A stretch of 48,860 bases of DNA from a virus: IMG/VR virus record IMGVR_UViG_3300009553_000252, positions 1 through 48,860 of that record; one strand, written 5' to 3'. The notes below the pieces were generated by a model that was not told the DNA's origin, did not search any database, and saw only the letters and a program-made list of their open reading frames with translations. Every line of letters starts with the position of its first letter. Position 1 is the first letter of the stretch. The position numbers and the translations under genes were made by a program. Below, piece by piece: positions 31,982 through 39,441 of this stretch.

Positions 31982-32183
31982 CGCAGTCCTCCAACTCGTA
32001 TGTCCAGTGGTTTACCTCGCCAATCGCACTCTCGACGAACGTGCGCGCCAACCGCAGGTCGTCCTCGGTCGTGGCCTCACCCAGCCAGGCGCACGCGCGG
32101 GCAAGGTAAGCACGACTGACAAAGACGTGTTCGAGAAGGTCGGCGCGGGTGTAGGAATGTTCGGGTAGAATGTGGTCGTGCAT
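31974..32183 (-). CDS. Small hypothetical protein
   Basis: 69 residues. N-terminal HDHILPEHSYTRADLLEHVFVSRAYLARACAWLGEA is helical; the C-terminus is acidic. Overlaps the next gene by 8 bases. No family is recognised. A GCCGGCGG/CCGCCGGC stem lies just upstream (32204-32235). Confidence 0.55.
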   Translation of the reverse strand: MHDHILPEHSYTRADLLEHVFVSRAYLARACAWLGEATTEDDLRLARTFVESAIGEVNHWTYELEDCDA

Positions 32184-32235
32184 GGAGCTTAGTCCTCCGT
32201 GTGCTTGGCCGGCGGCGCGTCACGGGCTCCGCCGG

Positions 32236-32481
32236 CTATGCTTTTTCGCGTTCGAGTAATTGTTCGATCTTCGCTTCAAGATCCGCCACCCGCTGCTCAA
32301 GCGTGGGCGCGGCGCTCTTGCGCTGTAGGCTCGGCTCGATCTCTTCGCGTATTCGGTTCGTGATGCGCCGCGCCAGTTTGCGCACGGTGCTAGGGTCGTC
32401 GGTCGCAAGGTCAATAATGTCGGCAAGATCGGCGTAAATGGCATCGAGCGACTGGCGTGCCCCCCATCGCAGTTGTGCCAT
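32236..32481 (-). CDS. Small coiled-coil protein
   Basis: 81 residues. An N-terminal helical domain (LDAIYADLADIIDLATDD) is followed by a C-terminal coiled coil (TLEQRVADLEAKIEQLLEREK), consistent with oligomerisation. Function unknown. Confidence 0.6.
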   Translation of the reverse strand: MAQLRWGARQSLDAIYADLADIIDLATDDPSTVRKLARRITNRIREEIEPSLQRKSAAPTLEQRVADLEAKIEQLLEREKA

Positions 32482-32490
32482 TGTGGTTCC

Positions 32491-32790
32491 TCATTCCCGC
32501 TCAAGCGCTTGCGCGGCTCGGTGTTTGCGCTGCATGGCGCGGATACACTGCCAGATAATAATCGGCACCCCGGCGACACAGGTATACGCGAACGTAATCA
32601 GCCACGCCCGCCACGACATCTCGCCCACCAGCACCGCGACAAGCAGCGCCAGAATAATCAGCCCGTCACCAATGACCACGGTGATCCAGGTGCGGTCGGG
32701 CGTGTACCACTCTCGCACGGCGCGCTTGTTCAGCAGGGCGGCGTAGAGTGACGATGCCGTAATCAATCCAATCGCGATAGCAACTACCAC
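32491..32790 (-). CDS. Three-helix membrane protein
   Basis: 99 residues from a GTG with AAGGG upstream. Three predicted membrane helices (about 2-20, 36-55, 60-82) and a basic C-terminus. Part of the accessory early operon; a superinfection-exclusion or host-takeover role is possible but not shown. Confidence 0.65.
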   Translation of the reverse strand: MVVAIAIGLITASSLYAALLNKRAVREWYTPDRTWITVVIGDGLIILALLVAVLVGEMSWRAWLITFAYTCVAGVPIIIWQCIRAMQRKHRAAQALERE

Positions 32791-32987
32791 CCTAAATCCC
32801 TTCTAGATTGCCACGTACTATGCTATGCTACGTATGTCGGTCGTGTGTTGAAGGGTTCGCGCGGTGGCCCATGAATGCTCCACACCGCGCCCAAAGGAGT
32901 GGGCGATACCCGCCGCGTCGCCCCCACCGGATGCGCGCCCATGCCCGCGCAATGCACACACCCGTACGACACAGCGGGTCAGCCCCG

Positions 32988-33191
32988 CTAAAAGGGCGCG
33001 GTTGGTACGCGCGCCGCGATGGTTTGCTTGATACTCTCGCGCAGCTTGGCGCTGACAACCTTCGGCTCGGTGAGTTGGCTGGGACAGATCCACGAGCGCG
33101 TGCCGGCCGGCTGCATGACCATGCCGCAGTCAGGGCATAGACCACGCGCACGGATAGCGGCGCGCTCGTCGGGAGTGAGGGTGGTATTCAT
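32988..33191 (-). CDS. Small zinc-ribbon protein
   Basis: 67 residues from the ATG coupled by ATGA to the upstream gene. It has LCPDCGMVM...WICPSQ, part of a zinc ribbon, then a basic helix. The 197 bases downstream, before the membrane protein gene, hold no gene, only a CGCGGTG/CACCGCG stem. Confidence 0.6.
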   Translation of the reverse strand: MNTTLTPDERAAIRARGLCPDCGMVMQPAGTRSWICPSQLTEPKVVSAKLRESIKQTIAARVPTAPF

Positions 33192-33400
33192 GCGGCTAAC
33201 TCCTCGTCGCCTTTTGTTATGAGGTCTGTACGATCGGACGGACACACCCGCAAAAAAAGGTCATGGATAGCGCGGCGCGCGACTGCTGATCGGCTCAACT
33301 TCACGCCGACAAGCGCACCAAGCGCGCGGGCGATCTGATCGGCTTCCTCAGCTGTGTCGGGGTCTACTGCGATAGAAGTCTTCTTGGTATCGTCGCTCAT
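33188..33400 (-). CDS. Ribbon-helix-helix-like protein, first gene of the accessory operon
   Basis: 70 residues. An N-terminal strand (TSIAVDPDTAEEADQIARALG) and a following SRSAVARRAIHDLFLRV helix fit a ribbon-helix-helix DNA-binding fold. It lies directly after a divergent promoter and may act on it. Confidence 0.65.
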   Translation of the reverse strand: MSDDTKKTSIAVDPDTAEEADQIARALGALVGVKLSRSAVARRAIHDLFLRVCPSDRTDLITKGDEELAA

Positions 33401-33438
33401 GTCATATCCTTACGTCGTCCGTCTTACTGATATGACGC

Positions 33439-33468
33439 AGTATAACATTATATAAGTGTAATTGTCAA
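33439..33468 (-). promoter_or_regulatory. Promoter of the accessory early operon
   Basis: On minus TTGACA (33468-33463), 18-base spacer, TATACT (33444-33439). Divergent from and overlapping at the -35 with the promoter of the second HTH regulator. Confidence 0.8.
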
Positions 33469-33490
33469 GTGCGGGTTTTGGGCGTATACT
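33462..33490 (+). promoter_or_regulatory. Promoter of the second HTH regulator
   Basis: TTGTCA (33462-33467), 17-base spacer, TATACT (33485-33490). The two -35 boxes overlap almost completely, so the two promoters must compete for RNA polymerase. Confidence 0.75.
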
Positions 33491-33542
33491 TGTCATGGCA
33501 TTACGACACGACACGTAGGTACAGGACAGAGAGGAGCGAAAC

Positions 33543-33944
33543 ATGGGGATGGATCTGGCAGAGTTCCTTGCGGCCAAGCTCGCGCAATCGAACTACCGCG
33601 ATATGGAAGATTTGACCAAGGTGTCACGCGGTTCGCTAGAAGCAATTATCAAACGGCAGAACACTGGATTGCCGGAGATCGAAACACTGACGCGGATCTC
33701 GCACGCCTACAAGAAGCCGCTTTGGGAGATCATGCAGCTTGCGGGGGTCGATCTTGATTTACCAAAAACCGCAACCGAAACCGCTCAACGCTTAGATGCG
33801 CTTGTGGCGCAAGTCCCTGGGTTGAGCGGCGTCGTAAAGCGGCTCAAAGAGGAATACGATGTGCGACCTGATTACGTCAAGGGCGTGTTGATAGGTCTGG
33901 AGGCGTCGCTAGGGCTGCCGCCGAATGGCGGCTCTGCTGGATGA
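33543..33944 (+). CDS. XRE-family HTH repressor (CI-like candidate)
   Basis: 133 residues. The N-terminal about 65 residues are an XRE helix-turn-helix (LAEFLAAKLAQSNYRDMEDLTKVSRGSLEAIIKRQNTG). The C-terminal part is helical (AQRLDALVAQVPGLSGVVKRLKEEYDV) and may dimerise; no Ser-Lys peptidase (LexA-type) domain is present. A GAGAGGAG SD precedes. It faces the accessory operon and is the best candidate for the lysogeny repressor, along with the small HTH at 31058. Confidence 0.8.
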   Translation: MGMDLAEFLAAKLAQSNYRDMEDLTKVSRGSLEAIIKRQNTGLPEIETLTRISHAYKKPLWEIMQLAGVDLDLPKTATETAQRLDALVAQVPGLSGVVKRLKEEYDVRPDYVKGVLIGLEASLGLPPNGGSAG

Positions 33945-34023
33945 TCTGATCGGCTTCCTGTGCGATCTCGATCTCGACCTGCTCATCAGTGGGGGTGTTT
34001 GCCGGCTCGTCTGCGGTGCTCAT
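33877..34023 (-). CDS. Small acidic protein overlapping the repressor end
   Basis: 48 residues from the ATG at 34023 with SD AAAGGA. Acidic (EQVEIEIAQEADQIIQQ). It runs head-on into the repressor gene, overlapping 68 bases. The open frame extends upstream without an SD. Real gene status is moderate. Confidence 0.4.
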   Translation of the reverse strand: MSTADEPANTPTDEQVEIEIAQEADQIIQQSRHSAAALATPPDLSTRP

Positions 34024-34195
34024 CTGCCAATCCTTTGTGCTATGAAGAAGAAGGAGAATAAGACGCACGCGGGGGCGGGCAGGGGCCGAGCGTGCTAGCG
34101 GGCTGCGCGCCGTCGAACCGGCATATTCGGGGCGACACATTTGCCTATTATAACCCCACATGTCAATGATTTGATATGCCTCTTTCGTGAACATA

Positions 34196-34224
34196 TTGTC
34201 ACCTCGTAGTAGGCGTGGTAGAAT
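34196..34224 (+). promoter_or_regulatory. Late promoter candidate upstream of the lysis operon
   Basis: TTGTCA (34196-34201), 17-base spacer, TAGAAT (34219-34224). A transcript would start near 34231 and meet a strong terminator about 55 bases later. The 34024-34387 stretch contains no gene apart from this unit. Confidence 0.65.
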
Positions 34225-34243
34225 GCGCCGCTGGCGTCAGTAC

Positions 34244-34285
34244 CCCCACCGTGTCTAGCGGCATCTAGCGCGGTGGGGTTTTATT
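34244..34285 (+). terminator. Intrinsic terminator just downstream of the late promoter
   Basis: CCCCACCG (34244-34251) pairs with CGGTGGGG (34271-34278), followed by TTTTATT. The loop contains two CTAGCG repeats. It precedes the amidase gene by about 145 bases. Confidence 0.85.
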
Positions 34286-34429
34286 GCGTCCCAATGTCTT
34301 TTTTATAGGACATGTGACGTACCTGGTTGACAGAACGCCGCGAGAGGCGTACACTTAGCGGCAAGCGGGCGCTGTCTCTCGCAATGCGTGTCGTGTGGCA
34401 ACCTACCCCAGCCCCCGCGCTCGCCCGCC

Positions 34430-35095
34430 ATGCTCGATATCAACACATCACGCTCCTCGCCCAACCACTCGTCACGACACGACGAGCCGATCAGCATGAT
34501 CGTGCTGCATGCCACGGTCGGCGGCTTCTATGGCAGCCTGTCCTGGTTGTGCAACCCGCAATCCAAAGTATCAACACACTACCTGCTGGCCAAGAACGGC
34601 GCGATCTATCGGCTGGTCGAGGAGAGTGAGGCCGCCTGGCACGCGGGTGTTTCGGCGTGGCGCGGTCTGGACAGTGCGTCCATCCAGCGCCGCTCGATTG
34701 GCATCGAGCTGACGAATGCCAACGACGGCGTTGACCCCTATCCGACCGTGCAAGTTGAGCAGGCGCGCCTGCTCTGCGCTGACCTGATCGCCCGCTACGA
34801 CATACCGATATACCTGATGACTCGGCACCTTGATATCGCGATCCCGCCGGGTCGCAAGACCGACCCGGACGGCTTCCCGTGGACTGAGTTCGTTGCCAGT
34901 CTGTACACGCCGATCCGCATGTACCGCCCGATTGGAATACCGATCTATCAGCAGCAGCGCCTGTCTGGGCCGCTGGCGGGGCACCTGACGAACGATGCAG
35001 ACGTGGCGATCAACATGACCTATGCCAATAACGCCGGGCACCTGGCCAATGGTCAGGGCTTTGTGGACTTGGCAGCTTTCGAGGTGCTGCCGTGA
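34430..35095 (+). CDS. Endolysin, N-acetylmuramoyl-L-alanine amidase
   Basis: 221 residues from ATG 34430; a GTG at 34388 adds 14 residues and neither has a good SD. The Amidase_2 domain (about 5-155) has the zinc His in MIVLHATVGG, a substrate strand VSTHYLLAKNGAIYRLV, the second zinc His in TRHLDIA and the catalytic KTDPDGFPW. The C-terminal about 60 residues (GHLTNDADVAINMTY) may bind cell wall or protein. It cleaves the amide bond between muramic acid and the peptide stem. No signal peptide, so it depends on a holin. Confidence 0.88.
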   Translation: MLDINTSRSSPNHSSRHDEPISMIVLHATVGGFYGSLSWLCNPQSKVSTHYLLAKNGAIYRLVEESEAAWHAGVSAWRGLDSASIQRRSIGIELTNANDGVDPYPTVQVEQARLLCADLIARYDIPIYLMTRHLDIAIPPGRKTDPDGFPWTEFVASLYTPIRMYRPIGIPIYQQQRLSGPLAGHLTNDADVAINMTYANNAGHLANGQGFVDLAAFEVLP

Positions 35096-35298
35096 ACGCC
35101 GAAGTGGTGATGCTCATGGGCCGCTACTTTCTGGTGGTGAATGGTATCTATGTCGCTCGGGAAGACGACGCCTGCCACGACCCTGATATGAAAACCAAGC
35201 ACTGGACGGAGAAGAGCCTAGAGCACGCCGCGAAGCTGATCAACCACGAGCACTACGCATCAGCGAACGATCGCGCGGATCGCGGGCGGCACGCGTGA
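35092..35298 (+). CDS. Small hypothetical protein
   Basis: 68 residues from a GTG overlapping the amidase stop. An N-terminal hydrophobic beta part (VVMLMGRYFLVVNGIYVA) and a charged C-terminus. No family is recognised. Confidence 0.55.
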   Translation: MNAEVVMLMGRYFLVVNGIYVAREDDACHDPDMKTKHWTEKSLEHAAKLINHEHYASANDRADRGRHA

Positions 35299-35480
35299 TC
35301 TACCTGGTGGTCAACCTACGCACCCAGGAGCGCGGCGGCTTCAACACAGCATGGGACGTGGCGCATTACATGTGGGGGCGTGACCTGACCGACTATCGGA
35401 TCTACAAACGCGGGGTTGCTGTCCAGTGGTTGAGTACCAACTTCACGGCGCTGGCGGTCGCACTGGAGGCCGAGGCATGA
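35295..35480 (+). CDS. Small hypothetical protein
   Basis: 61 residues from a GTG overlapping the preceding stop (GTGA). Starts MIYLVVNLRTQERGG, a beta-alpha pattern shared in style with other short phage proteins. No family is recognised. Confidence 0.55.
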   Translation: MIYLVVNLRTQERGGFNTAWDVAHYMWGRDLTDYRIYKRGVAVQWLSTNFTALAVALEAEA

Positions 35481-35761
35481 GCGAACACGAGTTCTACAGC
35501 GATGTCGGCAAGACGCTCAGGCAGATTGCCGATAGCATCCTGCTCCTGGCCAGCCAGCTCGACGTGCTGATCGACCGCATCGCGGATATCAACCAGGAGG
35601 CGCTGTGGCGGGTGGAAGAGCGGGCGCGGCAGCGCATCGACCGACTGAACGAGCAAGTGGGAGATCAGAATCTCGCGATGGGCGCGCTTGCGGAACACGA
35701 GGCGCAGACGGATGCCGCACTGAGTGAGCGGGTGGATACGCTCGAAGAGAAGCAAGGATAG
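35477..35761 (+). CDS. Small coiled-coil protein of the lysis region
   Basis: 94 residues from the ATG overlapping the previous stop. Long heptad pattern (LRQIADSILLLASQLDVLIDRIADINQ and later LNEQVGDQNL). No membrane helix. Possibly a structural or regulatory coiled coil. Confidence 0.6.
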   Translation: MSEHEFYSDVGKTLRQIADSILLLASQLDVLIDRIADINQEALWRVEERARQRIDRLNEQVGDQNLAMGALAEHEAQTDAALSERVDTLEEKQG

Positions 35762-35828
35762 CGCCGAGCCGCTCGCGCTAGAACAAGAGCGGCCCGACTG
35801 GTCAATCCTAACTATCTAGGATCAACTT

Positions 35829-36065
35829 ATGCAACATTCTAACACCGCTAGTAGCGTTGTGTCACGTAAAGCGTTGCTGGGCGATCCGCTCACGGATGCC
35901 ATTGAGTACTTTGCAAATAATCCGAACGACCCGAAGGCCATCAGCAATCTTTGTGCTGAGCTTATCGGTCGGTGTGCATCTCAAGCGGCGTCAGCGGTTG
36001 TCCCGGCCTATGAGCAAATTGCGGAGCTTCGTAAGCAAATTGAAAAGGCCCGCGATGCCGACTGA
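35829..36065 (+). CDS. Small hypothetical protein
   Basis: 78 residues with TAGGATC as SD. A C-terminal helix (AYEQIAELRKQIEKARD) suggests a coiled coil. The 67-base gap upstream holds a GCCGCTC/GAGCGGC stem and an ATCCTA/TAGGAT palindrome. Confidence 0.5.
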   Translation: MQHSNTASSVVSRKALLGDPLTDAIEYFANNPNDPKAISNLCAELIGRCASQAASAVVPAYEQIAELRKQIEKARDAD

Positions 36066-36165
36066 CGAAGCATTCGCATCGGTGCTGGCCGAGCTGAGCA
36101 AGATGTCGGATGCGTGGCGCACCCATCGCGAGAGCATCAATCGCGCGGTGACGCTTCTTTGTTGA
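36055..36165 (+). CDS. 36-residue peptide
   Basis: MPTDEAFASVLAELSKMSD and so on, an amphipathic helix. It overlaps the upstream gene by 11 bases and lies 4 bases before the next small frame. Coding status rests on packing. Confidence 0.4.
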   Translation: MPTDEAFASVLAELSKMSDAWRTHRESINRAVTLLC

Positions 36166-36169
36166 TGAA

Positions 36170-36247
36170 ATGCGCCGCATCTCGTGGATCAGACTCGGTG
36201 TGGAGATCGGCGTGATTATCGCGATCATGTACTACAAGGTCATTTGA
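36170..36247 (+). CDS. 25-residue single-pass membrane peptide
   Basis: MRRISWIRLGVEIGVIIAI then a short tail: basic start, then a membrane helix. TGATG couples it to the next gene. Small membrane peptides of this kind are common among lysis genes. Confidence 0.45.
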   Translation: MRRISWIRLGVEIGVIIAIMYYKVI

Positions 36248-36711
36248 TGAAAGCACTCACTGTGTCAAGTAACTTCTACACGGTCGTCACCGTCGCGTGT
36301 ACGCTCGCGGCGTTGGTCTATCTGTTCGCAACTCAGCCCGCCATCGCGCCGATCTTCATGGCTGCCGCGCTGCCGTTTGTGGTCGGCATTATCGCCCAGC
36401 TTCAGCAGGCGAAACAGATTGACAGTAAGGTCGACGGCGTGCATGAGATTGTCAACTCCCAGCGCACGGCGATGGAAGCGAAGATCGAGGCGCAGGACGC
36501 GCGCTTGCGTGACCTGACGGCAGCGCTCACACGCGTTGAGCAGACGCTGACCCAGGAGCGAGCGGACAAAGAGACGTTGATCGCGGCAGCGCTCGCGACG
36601 CCGGCAGACGGTACGCCTGCGCATGGCACGCCAATCCGATCGGGCGGTGCGACGGTCGTGGAAGCGCCTGTCCTGGTGGTTGCACCGAAGATCAAGAAGC
36701 CGACTGGGTAG
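36247..36711 (+). CDS. Two-helix membrane protein with a coiled-coil tail, possible holin or spanin partner
   Basis: 154 residues. Two membrane helices (about 12-30 and 34-53) are followed by a coiled coil (about 55-115) and a Pro/Thr/Val-rich end with a basic tip. Order near the amidase supports a lysis role such as holin. The exact class is not recognised. TGATG couples its start. Confidence 0.6.
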   Translation: MKALTVSSNFYTVVTVACTLAALVYLFATQPAIAPIFMAAALPFVVGIIAQLQQAKQIDSKVDGVHEIVNSQRTAMEAKIEAQDARLRDLTAALTRVEQTLTQERADKETLIAAALATPADGTPAHGTPIRSGGATVVEAPVLVVAPKIKKPTG

Positions 36712-37075
36712 GCGCACGCTGTACGCGCTGCTTGTGTGGGCCGCGCTCCATAGTGCTGATGTCCAGTGTGGGTACGCCCCGCACTATGCTCCCGGTCTGA
36801 TGGGCAAGGTTGCGCTAAGAAGGGACATGACACAGGTAGCGTGCATGGTCAGCAGTCCAACGCTGCCGCTCGGCTCGTGGGTGTGGGTGTACGGTCGTCG
36901 CACGGGCGTGCTACTCCGGTGCAGGGTCACAGACGTGTCACATCCAAAGGATCAGGAGCGACACATTCGGACGGGTCGCATCGCCGAGCTATCGTACGAG
37001 GTGACCGAACGGTTGTGCGGATCGACACGCGAGCGCGTGATTGATTGCCCGATCATAACGGTGGAACTGGAATGA
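36623..37075 (+). CDS. RlpA-like double-psi beta-barrel protein
   Basis: 150 residues. After a basic N-terminus and a signal-like hydrophobic segment (LYALLVWAALHSADVQC), the region CGYAPHYAPGLMG...CMVSSPTLPLGSWVWVYG...RVTDVSHPKDQERHIRTGRIAELSYEV matches the RlpA double-psi barrel, a fold of septal lytic transglycosylases and barwin proteins. The catalytic Asp may be that of VTDVSHP. It could cleave or bind peptidoglycan in the envelope. The start overlaps the previous gene by 89 bases; a shorter TTG form is possible. Confidence 0.6.
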   Translation: MARQSDRAVRRSWKRLSWWLHRRSRSRLGRRTLYALLVWAALHSADVQCGYAPHYAPGLMGKVALRRDMTQVACMVSSPTLPLGSWVWVYGRRTGVLLRCRVTDVSHPKDQERHIRTGRIAELSYEVTERLCGSTRERVIDCPIITVELE

Positions 37076-37140
37076 TCTACTACGGCCTGATCATCATCGT
37101 CCTCATCGCGGTTCTGGTGTTGAGTTTGAGATTGGAGTGA
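37072..37140 (+). CDS. 22-residue membrane peptide
   Basis: MIYYGLIIIVLIAVLVLSLRLE, almost entirely one membrane helix, ATGA-coupled to the RlpA-like gene. Possibly a holin accessory or antiholin. Confidence 0.45.
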   Translation: MIYYGLIIIVLIAVLVLSLRLE

Positions 37141-37143
37141 GCT

Positions 37144-37311
37144 ATGAGTATTGGATCGACAACCCTTCTGGCCATCGCTGCCGCTGCCCTTGCGACGCTG
37201 CTGTGGTGGATTGCCACGCGATTGAACGCGGCCGGTTGGGTGTGCATGTTCCTGTTCGGCGTGGCGCTGGCGTTGGTCGTCCTGGCCGGCCCGCTGATCC
37301 GACTGCCGTGA
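37144..37311 (+). CDS. Small two-helix membrane protein, holin candidate
   Basis: 55 residues. Two membrane helices (about 4-22 and 30-49) with a short polar turn, typical of class II holins. GGAG precedes the ATG, and its stop overlaps the next start (GTGA). A holin would time endolysin release. Confidence 0.6.
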   Translation: MSIGSTTLLAIAAAALATLLWWIATRLNAAGWVCMFLFGVALALVVLAGPLIRLP

Positions 37312-37565
37312 CGGAGCCGGTGACGTTCTTAGCATCCTTCCCGCCGATCCAATCGGCTATCAAGGTTGGTCAGGATGGCGCGCGGGTGCAGTTCGACATA
37401 CCAGAGACTGAGATGCCCGCGATTGTCAGGCTGATGCTAATGCGGGGCGTGGTGTTACGAGTAACAGTTGAAATCGAACAAAATCGAACCAATGGCAGAG
37501 AATCAACGAAAACCGAAGTTAAACGAAGAGCAGCGCGCCGCCCTACTGACCTGGCTAGCGGCTGA
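37308..37565 (+). CDS. Small hypothetical protein before terminase
   Basis: 85 residues from a GTG coupled to the holin candidate. The first about 55 residues (FLASFPPIQSAIKVGQDGARVQFDIPETEMPAIVRLMLM) look folded, while the basic end is read over the small terminase start in another frame. No family is recognised. Confidence 0.55.
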   Translation: MTEPVTFLASFPPIQSAIKVGQDGARVQFDIPETEMPAIVRLMLMRGVVLRVTVEIEQNRTNGRESTKTEVKRRAARRPTDLASG

Positions 37566-38040
37566 CTACAGCGAGCCGCTTATTCAAAAGTGGTTTGAGG
37601 TGCGGGAGTGGAAGCCGCTCGCAAAGTCAACCATCAGCTATCATCGCTCGAATTTCGCTATGGAGATTGAGGCCGCGCGTGCCGAGCGGCGAAGCGCGGC
37701 GCTCACGACTGGGCTGGCACTGAAGGAAGAGCGGGTCAGGCGTCTTGTGGATCATGCTGATGAGCTTGAAGCTATCAAGTGGACACCTGACGAACACGGG
37801 CGGCTGTGGAATGAAAAGGCGTGGCGCGAAACACTTGACGACATCGCGAAAGAGATGGGGCACCGTCGCCAAGGTATCGACGTGAGCGATGTTACGGATT
37901 ACTCCGATGTATCACCCGACGAACGAATCACAAAACTCATGGGCGAACTCGACCGGCTCACGACCTTTGCAGCCTGGGAACGCCCTGCCGCCCGACTTGC
38001 CGATGCGCAACCTAGCGTGGCAGACGACACCACGTCATGA
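37492..38040 (+). CDS. Small terminase subunit-like protein
   Basis: 182 residues from the ATG at 37492, no strong SD. N-terminal HTH-like helices (LNEEQRAALLTWLAADYSEPLIQKWF) and a long charged helical centre (EIEAARAERRSAALTTGLALKEERVRRL) fit the DNA-recognising small terminase, which marks packaging sites. Immediate position before the large terminase supports it. It overlaps that gene by about 38 bases. Confidence 0.65.
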   Translation: MAENQRKPKLNEEQRAALLTWLAADYSEPLIQKWFEVREWKPLAKSTISYHRSNFAMEIEAARAERRSAALTTGLALKEERVRRLVDHADELEAIKWTPDEHGRLWNEKAWRETLDDIAKEMGHRRQGIDVSDVTDYSDVSPDERITKLMGELDRLTTFAAWERPAARLADAQPSVADDTTS

Positions 38041-39217
38041 CACGTCAAAGGTGATGTTGTTGACTGGGAGCGCAGGCGGGGGTAAGTCACGTGTAGCCGC
38101 GCAGAAGCTGCACGACTTCTGTTTGCGGTATCGCGGCGCGACGGCGCTCATTGTTCGCAAGGCGCGGGTGAGCATCACGAACTCGACCGCTGAGTTTTTG
38201 CAGCAGTCGGTTGTCGGTAACGATCCGCGCGTGCGGCACATTCCGAGCAAGTCACGGTTTGAGTATACGAATAAGTCCAAGCTGATGTACGTCGGTCTTG
38301 ATGACGAAGGGCAGCGCAAGCGCATTCGATCCATCGGTGGCAAAGGCGGTATCGACATTGCGTGGATGGAAGAGGCGACAGAGTTTGAAGAGGACGACTT
38401 CAACGCCGTGCTTGGTCGTCTGCGTGGCAACGCGGCGTCATGGCGTCAGGTCATTCTCACCACGAATCCCGATGCACCAACCCATTGGATCTACCGTCGT
38501 TTGATTGCAGGCAAAGAAGCGCGGGTGTATTATTCTGGCGCGGGCGATAATGCCCACAACCCCGCCGACTACCTCGCAACGCTTGATTCACTCACCGGCG
38601 TGGAGGGCGATCGACTTGCGCGCGGCCAATGGGTGCAAGCGTCGGGGATTGTGTATGACGTGTGGACAGACCCCGGCAACGTGACCACCGACGCGGTGTA
38701 TATCCCCGACGGCGGCGATGTGCTGTGGGGCGTAGACGACGGGTATAGCGGCGCGCTTGACCCGGCGACCAATCAGTACACGGCGAACAGCCACCCCCGC
38801 GTGTTCGGGCTGTACCAGCTTCGGCACGACGGCACGATTGTGCGCTTTGCCGAGAGCTACCGGACGCAGACGCTCAGCGAGGCGCAGATAGCAGACGTGT
38901 TATCCCTTCCCTACCCCGTGCCAGAGTACGCGGTGGTGGACAGCAGCGCGGCCGAGCTACGCGGGCGCTTGGCCGAGCAGGGCATCGGCACGTACGGCGG
39001 CACGCACCCGGTGGAAGAGGGTATCAAGGTATTGCGCCGCTTCATCGCACCCGATACGAACGGGCGGCGGCGGTTCCTGGTGCACCCTGATTGCGTGCAC
39101 TTTCGCGCAGAGATGGCGAGCTATCGCTACGACAGTGCGACCGGGAAGCCGGTCAAGCAATTCGACCACGGCCCGGACGAAGCGCGCATGATCGCGTGGA
39201 AGCTGAGGTATGAATGA
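38003..39217 (+). CDS. terL: Terminase large subunit
   Basis: 404 residues from ATG 38003; an upstream in-frame start at 37889 is possible but would be a long overlap. The ATPase has Walker A GSAGGGKS (22-29), a Walker B with catalytic Glu in IDIAWMEEA (117-125) and a coupling motif TTNP. The nuclease domain has VDDGYSG, VDSSAAELRG and the C-terminal FDHGPDEARMIAWKL with acidic metal residues. It packages the DNA into proheads and cuts it. Packaging type (cos or pac) cannot be told here. Confidence 0.93.
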   Translation: MRNLAWQTTPRHDTSKVMLLTGSAGGGKSRVAAQKLHDFCLRYRGATALIVRKARVSITNSTAEFLQQSVVGNDPRVRHIPSKSRFEYTNKSKLMYVGLDDEGQRKRIRSIGGKGGIDIAWMEEATEFEEDDFNAVLGRLRGNAASWRQVILTTNPDAPTHWIYRRLIAGKEARVYYSGAGDNAHNPADYLATLDSLTGVEGDRLARGQWVQASGIVYDVWTDPGNVTTDAVYIPDGGDVLWGVDDGYSGALDPATNQYTANSHPRVFGLYQLRHDGTIVRFAESYRTQTLSEAQIADVLSLPYPVPEYAVVDSSAAELRGRLAEQGIGTYGGTHPVEEGIKVLRRFIAPDTNGRRRFLVHPDCVHFRAEMASYRYDSATGKPVKQFDHGPDEARMIAWKLRYE

Positions 39218-39441
39218 AGTGCCCACACTGCGGCGAAGAGATTGTACTCAAGGGTGAGGCGAGCGGCGCAGAAAAGGCGATAGAGCTTTACTACCGTCGC
39301 CGTGCTGGGGGTGCGCGCCATATTACGCTCAAACGCATTGCTACTGAAACCGGCTATAACCACGGCTACCTTCGTTTTGTGAAGTCTGCATACGACCGCG
39401 CGGGTAAATGGGGCGCGAAGCATAAGAAGGCCACATCATGA
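39214..39441 (+). CDS. Zinc-finger and HTH small protein in the packaging operon
   Basis: 75 residues. CPHCGEE is half a zinc ribbon, followed by a YYRRRAGGARHITLKRIATETGYNHGYLRFV helix-turn-helix. That C-terminal part is clearly related to the protein at 41418. It is inserted between terminase and portal with ATGA-type overlaps on both sides. It could bind DNA ends or regulate packaging, but this is inferred. Confidence 0.65.
   Translation: MKCPHCGEEIVLKGEASGAEKAIELYYRRRAGGARHITLKRIATETGYNHGYLRFVKSAYDRAGKWGAKHKKATS

Noticed and set aside
34060-34140. GCCG-GTTCGA-CGGC resembling a tRNA T-arm on minus
   Set aside because: Loop length is wrong, and no acceptor, D or anticodon stem can be built around it.
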